Under the pieces are notes generated by a model. The model was not told the origin of the DNA, did not search any database, and saw only the letters and a program-made list of their open reading frames with translations. This document shows, in pieces, positions 1 to 5,714 of a stretch of DNA of 13,079 bases. Position 1 is the first letter of the stretch. Each line of letters opens with the position of its first letter. The stretch spans positions 1 through 13,079 of the forward strand of contig CAZYVH010000085.1 of the NCBI GenBank assembly GCA_964650905.1, read 5' to 3'. Source of the stretch: SZUA-36 sp964650905. Its GTDB lineage: Bacteria; Pseudomonadota; Gammaproteobacteria; Xanthomonadales; SZUA-36. Made by a program: the position numbers and the translations under genes.

Positions 1-134
1 CAAGCTGTTGTGCCAGTGCATGATGATTCCGCCGACGGGCGGTTTGACCGGGCTAACCCGTATATTTCACCAGTATCCCGGATGATGGTGCAGGTCAGAT
101 GCGACTGGACGCCGGCCTTGGTGAATTGTCCAGA
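1..134. other. Unassigned sequence downstream of yidC at window edge
   Basis: No gene can be supported here. In many gammaproteobacteria mnmE (tRNA modification GTPase) follows yidC on the same strand, but no minus-strand frame gives the usual MnmE N-terminus. Two small GC-rich inverted repeats are visible, CCGCC/GGCGG at 29-42 and CGGG/CCCG at 49-60. Neither is followed on the minus strand by a T tract, so they are not convincing terminators for yidC. One plus-strand frame is open from the window edge to a stop near 137, but it has no recognisable protein character. Confidence 0.4.
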
Positions 135-1865
135 CTAACTGTCAGCATTAATTTTACGGGTGATATACCACTGTTGCGCCAATGACAGGCCTGCGTTAGT
201 TGCCCAGTAAAGCACCAGCCCGGCCGGGAAAAACGCAAACATGAATGAAAAACCGATGGGCATAAATTTCATGATTTTAGCTTGCATCGGGTCCATACCG
301 GCTGTCGGTGTCAGGCGCTGTGTCAGTATCATAAAGGCCGCGTTGAGAACCGGCAAAATGAAATAGGGATCTCGTACTGACAGGTTGCTTATCCACAGGA
401 TAAACGGCGCCTGGCGTAATTCGACCGATTCAAGTAATACCCAGTAAAGTGCGATGAAAATTGGAATCTGTACCACGATGGGTAAACAACCACCCAGCGG
501 ATTGACCTTCTCGGTCTTGTACATCTCCATCATTGCCTGACTCATACGCTGACGGTCATCCCCGTAGCGCTCCTTGAGTTGTTCGATGCGTGGTTGCAAC
601 TTGCGCATACGTGCCATGGAGCGATACTGCGCTTCTGTCAGTTTGAAAAATACCAACTTAATCAGCACGGTCAAAAGCAGGATTGCCCAGCCCCAGTTAC
701 CGACAAAAGTGTGGATGTGGGACAACAACCAGAACAACGGTTTGGAAAATACCGTAAAAATACCGTAATTGACGGTATAGCGCAGCCCCGGTGCAATTTC
801 CTCAAGGGTGTCCTGTAGTTTCGGCCCTATAAACAAACGGCTTTCAAACTCTTTGGCGCTACCAGGCTCTACTTCAACCACAGGCGAGATGGCCCTGGCG
901 ATAAAACGTGGCTGGCCGGTTGGTGTATAGACCTGCGTAGAATAACTGTTGACCTCGTCCTGGGGTGGTATCCAGGCGGTGAAAAAGTAATGCTGAACCA
1001 TTGCGACCCAACCATCTGCAAAGCTACGTTTGAATGGCTCACTGGCTACGTCATCAAATTTAAGCTTTTCAAATTTTTCTTCGGGGCTGTAAAAACCGAT
1101 ACCGAAAAAGCTGTAGCGTCCGGGATTGGTAAACCCACCATTATCTTTATCGGTTGGAACAGAGCGCTGCATTTGTCCATACCCGCTACCCGACCAAAGC
1201 TGTCCACCCTCATTATCGACGGTGTGACGCACTCCGATGTCATAACGGCCACGCTTAAATATAAACGTCTTGGTAACATGAATGCCGCTATCATCCTCCC
1301 AACTCAGGGGCACACGAACTTCATCCGCACCACCTTGCAGCATGTAATGCATTTTATCAGTGTGGTAGGTACTGGTGTGGTTGGGCGCAGGGTTATGACT
1401 TAACAGACCCGATTGCACGATGAACATATCCGGACCACTTTGGTTAAGCATATCGACCTTCACATCCGGTATTTTCAGTGCCTGCGGATAGTTCAAGAGT
1501 TTGGCCGATACAACCGTTCCACCCACCAGGTCTATACTGACCGCAAGGACATCCGTTGTAACCGTCAACAGATCATTCGCGCTGGTCATAACGGCCGTGG
1601 TGTCAGTTGCCTGGGGGTCAACACGATTGACCTCACCAGCTACCGGTAAATCACCGTTGTCGGGCATAGGCGTTTCAACTTGTGGTAAACCCGTCTGCGT
1701 GGGGGATTTCGAGTGCGTATCTACTACCGGTGCAACACCCGCATCCTGTGTCTCCTCTGCTTTGACTACTTCTGGTTTTGGGCCATATTCCTTTTGCCAT
1801 TCCACCCAAATGGTATAGGAGAGAAACAACAGGAGTACGTACAAAATCGGGCGCAAGTTTGTCAT
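135..1865 (-). CDS. yidC: Membrane protein insertase YidC
   Basis: YidC inserts and folds inner-membrane proteins, alone or with SecYEG. The 576-residue product has the Gram-negative layout. An N-terminal membrane anchor (about residues 6-22) is followed by a low-complexity linker rich in Thr, Pro and Asp (about 30-95) and a large periplasmic beta domain (about 100-350). The conserved five-helix insertase core (about 365-570) comes last. In the core I see the GNWGW entry to the second membrane segment, the cytoplasmic coiled-coil loop with KMR/RKLQP and GDDRQRMSQ (about 418-443), NPLGGCLP (455-462), VELRQAPF (481-488) and FPAGLVLYW (546-554). The groove charge that is Arg366 in E. coli aligns with Lys403; Pseudomonas-type YidC also carries Lys there, so this is not a defect. 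The C-terminus is short and lacks the basic tail of E. coli. The start is ATG, overlapping the rnpA stop in an ATGA, so translational coupling is likely. I am very sure of the identity. Confidence 0.97.
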   Translation of the reverse strand: MTNLRPILYVLLLFLSYTIWVEWQKEYGPKPEVVKAEETQDAGVAPVVDTHSKSPTQTGLPQVETPMPDNGDLPVAGEVNRVDPQATDTTAVMTSANDLLTVTTDVLAVSIDLVGGTVVSAKLLNYPQALKIPDVKVDMLNQSGPDMFIVQSGLLSHNPAPNHTSTYHTDKMHYMLQGGADEVRVPLSWEDDSGIHVTKTFIFKRGRYDIGVRHTVDNEGGQLWSGSGYGQMQRSVPTDKDNGGFTNPGRYSFFGIGFYSPEEKFEKLKFDDVASEPFKRSFADGWVAMVQHYFFTAWIPPQDEVNSYSTQVYTPTGQPRFIARAISPVVEVEPGSAKEFESRLFIGPKLQDTLEEIAPGLRYTVNYGIFTVFSKPLFWLLSHIHTFVGNWGWAILLLTVLIKLVFFKLTEAQYRSMARMRKLQPRIEQLKERYGDDRQRMSQAMMEMYKTEKVNPLGGCLPIVVQIPIFIALYWVLLESVELRQAPFILWISNLSVRDPYFILPVLNAAFMILTQRLTPTAGMDPMQAKIMKFMPIGFSFMFAFFPAGLVLYWATNAGLSLAQQWYITRKINADS

Positions 1866-2299
1866 TGTCCTCGGTCCTTGATGGGTCGGGTGCGAACATT
1901 TTGACCGCTGTCCCTGCCGGGCTTCTGGGTCATCGTTTTAGTACTCAATTTCTGCCAATGCAGTGCCAAAGAATACTCCAGGTCTGCATTTTTGTGCGTG
2001 CTGGCCAAGGCTGTTGGTAACACAATGATATCCAGTGCACATGGCGGTAATTGTTCGGCCAAATGTTTGCGAAAACTTTCACGCACCACCCGCTTGATGC
2101 GGTTACGACCTACGGCAAGCGGACATTTTTTTTTTGAAACGGCCATTCCCAGACGGTGATGTGGTAGTGAGTTGGCACGCGCTAACACACGAAAACAGCG
2201 ATCACCAGAGCCTATCGCCTGTTTGAAAACTCTTTGAAATTGTTCCGGCTTTAATAAACGGAACTGCCTGGAGAATTTCATGATCTGGGGTTTAAACAC
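1862..2299 (-). CDS. rnpA: Ribonuclease P protein component
   Basis: This is the small basic protein that binds RNase P RNA and helps it remove 5' leaders from pre-tRNAs. The signature block RNRIKRVVRESFR is at residues 65-77, and the N-terminal pattern FSRQFRLLKPEQF (9-21) is typical. The longest frame begins at a GTG (2299) and gives 145 residues; an ATG six codons later (2281), MKFSRQF, aligns with the usual family N-terminus and would give 139. Neither has a strong ribosome binding site, so the start is uncertain. The family is usually about 115-130 residues. The excess is a polar, basic C-terminal tail (about residues 120-145) occupying the place where yidD normally overlaps rnpA. It overlaps yidC by 4 bases. 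A run of ten T on the plus strand (2126-2135), coding for Lys-Lys-Lys, is a possible slippage site. Confidence 0.95.
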   Translation of the reverse strand: MFKPQIMKFSRQFRLLKPEQFQRVFKQAIGSGDRCFRVLARANSLPHHRLGMAVSKKKCPLAVGRNRIKRVVRESFRKHLAEQLPPCALDIIVLPTALASTHKNADLEYSLALHWQKLSTKTMTQKPGRDSGQNVRTRPIKDRGQ

Positions 2300-2359
2300 C
2301 CGCTGAAAAATTGCTCACCTAATGATTGACCGTGTTCCCGGTTTTATTACCACTTACTG

Positions 2360-2375
2360 ACCAGATTTATCCGGT
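2360..2375 (-). repeat. Small hairpin in the rpmH-rnpA spacer
   Basis: In the 103-base spacer between rpmH and rnpA the minus strand reads ACCGGA-TAAA-TCTGGT. That is a six-pair stem (one G-T pair) with a four-base loop. There is no T tract immediately after it, so it looks more like an mRNA structure or processing element than a terminator. It could be chance. Confidence 0.25.
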
Positions 2376-2402
2376 GATAATAATAAACCTGGCAGCAAGT
2401 AC

Positions 2403-2537
2403 TCAGGCACTCAGACGTTTACGACCCTTGGCACGACGCGCGTTGATGACGGCGCGCCCTCCACGGGTGGCCATGCGTGCCCGAAAACCGTGTCTGCGGG
2501 CTCGCTTCAAATTACTTGGTTGAAAAGTACGTTTCAT
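2403..2537 (-). CDS. rpmH: 50S ribosomal protein L34
   Basis: This 44-residue protein of the large ribosomal subunit was read directly from the minus strand. It starts MKRTFQPSNLKRARRHGF, continues with RARMATRGGRAVINARRAKG and ends RKRLSA, which matches L34 along its whole length; 44-46 residues is the normal size. The ATG at 2537 is preceded by a good Shine-Dalgarno, AAAGAGG on the minus strand (plus 2546-2552), about eight bases upstream. It is the first gene of the rpmH-rnpA-yidC unit and diverges from dnaA, the usual arrangement at bacterial origins. The composition is extremely basic (Arg and Lys), as expected for an rRNA-binding protein. Confidence 0.98.
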   Translation of the reverse strand: MKRTFQPSNLKRARRHGFRARMATRGGRAVINARRAKGRKRLSA

Positions 2538-2606
2538 TTCCCATACCTCTTTAAATCATTAACGGGCTGATTTTCTGTTCTTACACACAGCCGACACAAG
2601 AGGCGG

Positions 2607-2635
2607 ATGGTATCCCGTATATTATTTTTGTTCAA
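2607..2635 (-). promoter_or_regulatory. Candidate sigma70-type promoter for rpmH
   Basis: On the minus strand TTGAAC (plus 2630-2635) and TACCAT (plus 2607-2612) are separated by 17 bases, each matching four of six consensus positions. It lies about 70 bases upstream of the rpmH start. This is a match by eye only; other weak combinations exist nearby. Confidence 0.3.
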
Positions 2636-2732
2636 GTTATAATGTCTGTTTTTCATTGAAATTCTATCGATTGTTCCCGTGCCGGGTCCGAAGGATTCAA
2701 TATGCAGGTGTGTGAATCAAACTATAGCCAAG

Positions 2733-2741
2733 TTATCCACA
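2733..2741 (+). promoter_or_regulatory. DnaA box, perfect TTATCCACA
   Basis: This is an exact match to the high-affinity DnaA box, 279 bases upstream of the dnaA start. A one-mismatch box in the opposite orientation lies at 2711-2719. The last four bases of this box form the start of the 9-base inverted repeat arm described separately. It probably serves dnaA autoregulation and/or the origin. Confidence 0.75.
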
Positions 2742-2771
2742 GCACGTTAGACTAGTCTCCGGCGTGCTGTG
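2738..2771. repeat. Inverted repeat overlapping the DnaA box
   Basis: CACAGCACG (2738-2746) and CGTGCTGTG (2763-2771) are perfect 9-base inverted arms around a 16-base spacer. The spacer itself contains the perfect 10-base palindrome AGACTAGTCT (2749-2758). No T tract follows on either strand, so it does not look like an intrinsic terminator. A protein-binding site, a cruciform or a leader hairpin are possible. Confidence 0.6.
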
Positions 2772-2859
2772 TGATGAAACTTACCATTTGCCTTGTTTTC
2801 TTGCACACTGCGAACGTAGCGTATACCTATGATATATATAATAAAATTGGCAAAAGGTT

Positions 2860-2872
2860 GCAGTCAGACTGC
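2860..2872. repeat. Short perfect inverted repeat upstream of dnaA
   Basis: GCAGTC-A-GACTGC is a perfect six-base inverted repeat with a single-base centre, extendable by one G-T and one T-A pair. It lies 148 bases before the dnaA start and just downstream of the AT-rich TATAAT stretch, a position suited to an operator or leader hairpin. It is not a LexA-type box. Confidence 0.4.
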
Positions 2873-3020
2873 GACACCGGACAACACAAAGCAGTTAGAA
2901 CTTCGAATATAGAGCCGATATGTTGTCACCATAAAGACATAACCGTTTAAATGAACTGAAACAATTTTTCAATAATATCGTCCGCCCTGGTGAAATAACC
3001 GGGCCAGGACCCAGAGCAGC

Positions 3021-4328
3021 ATGACGCAAGACAACTGGCAGCAATGTCTCCAACACCTTGAACGGGAATTACCGGCTGAAGACATCAATACCTTCATACG
3101 GCCCCTGGAAGTTGTAAATAGTAAAACAAGGACACGTCTGGTTGCTCCCAACGCCTATATCAAGGACCATATAACGACCCATTACCTTGAACGTATCCGC
3201 GATATTTTTGAGCACCTTGGCGATAAGCGTGAGTCTGTAAGCATCGTTGATGGTCTGCCCGTTTCATCAACCCCAAACGGCCCGCCGCTGCAAAAACGTA
3301 AAGCCAACAAGACCGGTCTTGACCAACGTTACCGTTTTGACAATTTTGTACAGGGAAAATCCAACGAACTTGGCTTTGCAGCTGCCTCACAAATCGCCCA
3401 GAAACCGGGTGACGCCTATAACCCGTTGTTACTTTACGGTAGCACCGGTCTCGGTAAAACCCATCTGCTTCACGCCATCGGCAACCAGATCCAGGTTCAA
3501 TACCCTGCAATGAAGGTTCTTTACCTGGGTTCCGAGCGGTTCGTCAGCGACATGATTCACGCGCTTCGCCATGGTGATATTGACAGGTTTAAAAAACATT
3601 ATCGTTCCGCCGGGGCACTGTTGATCGATGATATCCAGTTTTTTGCTGGTAAAAAAAGTTCACAGGAAGAATTTTTTCATACGTTTAATGCTTTATTAAA
3701 TAGCAAGCAACAAATTGTGCTGACCTGTGATCGCTACCCGAAAGAGGTTGCCGGTCTTGAAGCCCGTTTGCGGTCACGTTTTGGCTGGGGCCTCACCGTC
3801 GCCATCGAACCTCCAGATTTTGAAACCCGTGTGGCGATACTGATGAACAAGGCCCAGGAACGTGGTGTGCAACTGGAAGAATCTGTTGCTTTCTTGATTG
3901 CCAAGCGCTTGCGTTCGCATGTTCGTGACCTTGAAGGCGCTTTAAACTCCCTGATCGCAAATGCCAGGTTCACCGGGCGAAACATCACTGAGACTATTGC
4001 TCGTGAGGTTCTTAGAGACCTGTTGACAGTCCACGACCGTTTGATAACGATTGAAAACATTCAAAAAACAGTATGCGACTATTACAAGATGCGGGTATCA
4101 GAGTTATTATCAAAACGCAAACCGAGAAGTATTGCGCGCCCCCGACAGATGGCCATGGCGTTGGCGAAAGAACTTACCCAGCATAGCCTGCCGGAAATTG
4201 GAGATGCCTTTGGCGGTCGCGACCATACAACTGTTTTGCACGCCTGCCGCAAGATAGAAGAATTGTGTGAAACCGATGGTCGTTTGCGTGAAGACAAGGT
4301 CCAGTTATTGCGTTTGCTGACCACTTGA
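3021..4328 (+). CDS. dnaA: Chromosomal replication initiator protein DnaA
   Basis: DnaA binds DnaA boxes at oriC, unwinds the adjacent AT-rich element as an ATP-bound filament, and loads the replicative helicase. The 435-residue product has all four domains. Domain I (about 1-72, beginning DNWQQCLQHLERELP) is the oligomerisation and helicase-contact module. Domain II (about 75-100) is a short linker. The AAA+ domain III (about 103-335) has Walker A GSTGLGKT (140-147), Walker B LLIDD (200-204), sensor 1 near 234-237 and the arginine finger in RSRFGWGL (Arg253). Domain IV (about 340-435) carries the DNA-binding signature SLPEIGDAFGGRDHTTVLHAC (start about 389). It is shorter than the 467-residue E. 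coli protein, mostly in the linker. The ATG is preceded by AGGA at 3006-3009 and GAG at 3014-3016, a moderate ribosome binding site. It is followed by the candidate oriC and dnaN. Confidence 0.98.
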   Translation: MTQDNWQQCLQHLERELPAEDINTFIRPLEVVNSKTRTRLVAPNAYIKDHITTHYLERIRDIFEHLGDKRESVSIVDGLPVSSTPNGPPLQKRKANKTGLDQRYRFDNFVQGKSNELGFAAASQIAQKPGDAYNPLLLYGSTGLGKTHLLHAIGNQIQVQYPAMKVLYLGSERFVSDMIHALRHGDIDRFKKHYRSAGALLIDDIQFFAGKKSSQEEFFHTFNALLNSKQQIVLTCDRYPKEVAGLEARLRSRFGWGLTVAIEPPDFETRVAILMNKAQERGVQLEESVAFLIAKRLRSHVRDLEGALNSLIANARFTGRNITETIAREVLRDLLTVHDRLITIENIQKTVCDYYKMRVSELLSKRKPRSIARPRQMAMALAKELTQHSLPEIGDAFGGRDHTTVLHACRKIEELCETDGRLREDKVQLLRLLTT

Positions 4329-4356
4329 CAGGTAGTACGAAAAGTTGGGTAAAAGG

Positions 4357-4421
4357 TGTGAATAAACTGTGCAAAAATTGCTCTGTTAAAGTGGATGTCT
4401 TTAATCCACAAGTTGTACACA
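4357..4421. promoter_or_regulatory. Cluster of four DnaA boxes
   Basis: The boxes are TTATTCACA on the minus strand at 4357-4365 (exact), TTTTGCACA on the minus strand at 4368-4376, TAATCCACA on the plus strand at 4402-4410, and TTGTACACA on the plus strand at 4413-4421. The last three each carry one mismatch to TTATNCACA. The first pair and second pair point towards each other, in tight spacing typical of an initiator-binding array. Confidence 0.65.
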
Positions 4422-4478
4422 GCTTTCCCGTGCATGTTTACACAATAAATATTCAAATTATTTGATTGATTTTAAATA

Positions 4479-4491
4479 GATTTATTGTTTT
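4479..4491 (+). other. 13-mer-like DNA unwinding element
   Basis: GATTTATTGTTTT matches the E. coli oriC 13-mer consensus at all but one of its fixed positions. It sits in the AT-rich half of the candidate origin, 58 bases after the last DnaA box of the cluster. Only one clear copy is visible, whereas E. coli has three, so it could be a chance match in AT-rich DNA. Confidence 0.4.
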
Positions 4492-4517
4492 ATTAACTTT
4501 ACTAACAAGGCTTATTA

Positions 4518-4558
4518 TTACTACTGTTTATATATATAATTTTTAATAACAGTAATAA
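4518..4558. repeat. AT-rich inverted repeat in front of dnaN
   Basis: TTACTACTGTT (4518-4528) and AACAGTAATAA (4548-4558) form an 11-base inverted repeat with one mismatch around a 19-base AT-only loop. The loop contains a perfect TATAAT (4535-4540). The right arm reaches the first bases of the dnaN Shine-Dalgarno (AAGAGGA, 4557-4563). It may be part of the origin unwinding region, the dnaN promoter, or a leader hairpin that modulates dnaN translation. Confidence 0.45.
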
Positions 4559-4570
4559 GAGGACCCGTTT

Positions 4571-5671
4571 ATGAAATTCACAATCTCCAGAGAAGCGCTT
4601 CTTCAGCCCCTCGTACAGGTTGTCGGTGTGGTCGAGCGACGTCAAACTTTACCCGTACTGGCAAACTTTATGCTGACGGCCCGTGATAATGGAATTACGG
4701 TTACCGGAACGGATATGGAAGTAGAACTGGTTTCTTCCGCGCCTGCGAATGTGGATAGTGATGGGGAAATAACGGTACCGGCAAGAAAACTGGTAGACAT
4801 TGTCAAGGCATTGCCAGACGGTGCGGTTATCACCTTTAGCGTTAATGACGAACGGGTCACACTAAGTGCTGGTCGCAGTCGTTTTATATTATCGACGCTA
4901 CCGGCTAGTGAGTTTCCGGCCACCGACAAATTTGAATCGCTGGAAAAAATAACCGTGTGTGAATCTGCGCTGAAGAAAATGATGGACAAGACTGCTTTTG
5001 CAATGGCCAATCAGGACGTCCGTTACTACCTGAATGGTCTTTTGTTTGATTTCGGGGGAAAAAAACTGCGTGCTGTTGCCACCGATGGACACCGTCTGGC
5101 AATTTGTGATTTGGAAAACCCGGTTGAATCAACCATTGACCGACAAATCATCGTTCCGAGAAAAGGCGTGATGGAGTTGCTGCGTATGCTGTCAACCGAA
5201 GACGATGAAGTGACCTTGGCGGTGGGTAACAACCACATTCGATTGGTCAGAGGGCGCACTATTTTTACCTCCAAATTGATAGATGGACGCTTTCCAGACT
5301 ACAAAGCCGTTATTCCTATTGGTGCGGATAAGCAAATACTGGTGGACCGGTCGACTTTCACGAATGCACTGCAGCGTGCTGCTATTTTATCAAACGAGAA
5401 ATATAAAGGCGTCCGCCTGGAGGCAGATGGTGGTGCAATTAAAATAATCGCCCACAATCCACAGCAGGAAGAAGCTGTAGAAGATATAGAGGCAGAACTC
5501 AATTTTGATAACCTGGCCGTTGGTTTCAATGTGAACTACCTGTTGGATGCATTGATGGCGATTGAAACAGAGCAGGTTTCACTGGAATTGAAAGACGCCA
5601 ACAGCAGTTGCCTTGTGTGCGCCCCAGATTCTGATATCAACCGGCACGTGGTGATGCCATTGAAACTATAA
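4571..5671 (+). CDS. dnaN: DNA polymerase III subunit beta (sliding clamp)
   Basis: The beta clamp forms a ring-shaped dimer around DNA and tethers DNA polymerase III and many repair proteins. The product is 366 residues, exactly the E. coli length, and is built of three similar domains (about 1-120, 121-245, 246-366). It starts MKFTISREALLQPLVQV. It shows TLPVLANF (26-33), the TDGHRLA motif of the partner-binding pocket (171-177), and the typical C-terminus VVMPLKL, which also lines that pocket. The ATG is preceded by AAGAGGA (4557-4563) at a seven-base spacing, a strong ribosome binding site. It sits between the candidate oriC and recF, with 43 bases to the recF start, and is probably co-transcribed with recF. 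A TATAAT at 4535-4540 may serve a dnaN promoter, but the -35 is weak. Confidence 0.98.
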   Translation: MKFTISREALLQPLVQVVGVVERRQTLPVLANFMLTARDNGITVTGTDMEVELVSSAPANVDSDGEITVPARKLVDIVKALPDGAVITFSVNDERVTLSAGRSRFILSTLPASEFPATDKFESLEKITVCESALKKMMDKTAFAMANQDVRYYLNGLLFDFGGKKLRAVATDGHRLAICDLENPVESTIDRQIIVPRKGVMELLRMLSTEDDEVTLAVGNNHIRLVRGRTIFTSKLIDGRFPDYKAVIPIGADKQILVDRSTFTNALQRAAILSNEKYKGVRLEADGGAIKIIAHNPQQEEAVEDIEAELNFDNLAVGFNVNYLLDALMAIETEQVSLELKDANSSCLVCAPDSDINRHVVMPLKL

Positions 5672-5714
5672 TGTATGAGCTGTAACGAAATGTTATTAAC
5701 AGGTTGGTGAATTT

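Larger units (their letters stand above)
2538..3020. promoter_or_regulatory. rpmH-dnaA divergent intergenic region, origin-associated
   Basis: This 483-base stretch has no gene. It holds one perfect DnaA box (2733-2741) and two one-mismatch boxes: 2581-2589 (TTACACACA) and 2711-2719 (minus strand TGATTCACA). It also has a long inverted repeat (2738-2771), an AT-rich run with a perfect TATAAT (2837-2842, poor -35), and a 13-base inverted repeat (2860-2872). It must contain the promoters for rpmH and dnaA. The boxes next to dnaA suggest DnaA autoregulation, a known behaviour of this gene, and possibly part of the origin. In Pseudomonas the equivalent interval is known to act as an origin. Which side of dnaA is the active origin here cannot be decided by reading. 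Confidence 0.6.
4329..4570. other. oriC: Candidate replication origin (oriC) between dnaA and dnaN
   Basis: This 242-base gene-free spacer combines two origin hallmarks. Its left part (4357-4421) clusters DnaA boxes: TGTGAATAA at 4357-4365 (perfect on the minus strand), and one-mismatch boxes at 4368-4376, 4402-4410 and 4413-4421. Its right part (about 4440-4560) is overwhelmingly A and T and contains GATTTATTGTTTT (4479-4491). That differs at one base from the E. coli 13-mer unwinding consensus GATCTNTTNTTTT. A one-mismatch IHF-like site can be read at 4455-4467. The two parS sites in the downstream recF support an origin domain. That the boxes flank both sides of dnaA leaves open a two-part origin. 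The assignment is an inference from sequence alone. Confidence 0.65.

Noticed and set aside
1..134. Possible start of mnmE after yidC
   Set aside because: No minus-strand frame shows the MnmE N-terminal pattern; only isolated residues resemble it and they fall in different frames.
389..397. Perfect DnaA box TTATCCACA inside yidC
   Set aside because: A single 9-base match inside a conserved coding region, far from other boxes, is expected by chance at modest frequency.
655..660. Lys403 in YidC replacing the groove arginine of E. coli
   Set aside because: Pseudomonas-type YidC proteins naturally carry Lys at this position, so it is not a missing catalytic feature.
990..1403. 137-residue plus-strand open frame opposite yidC
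   Set aside because: It is antisense to the YidC periplasmic domain and has no protein-family character.
2969..3151. Minus-strand open frame across the dnaA start
   Set aside because: It overlaps the well-supported dnaA start on the other strand and has a composition unlike a real protein.
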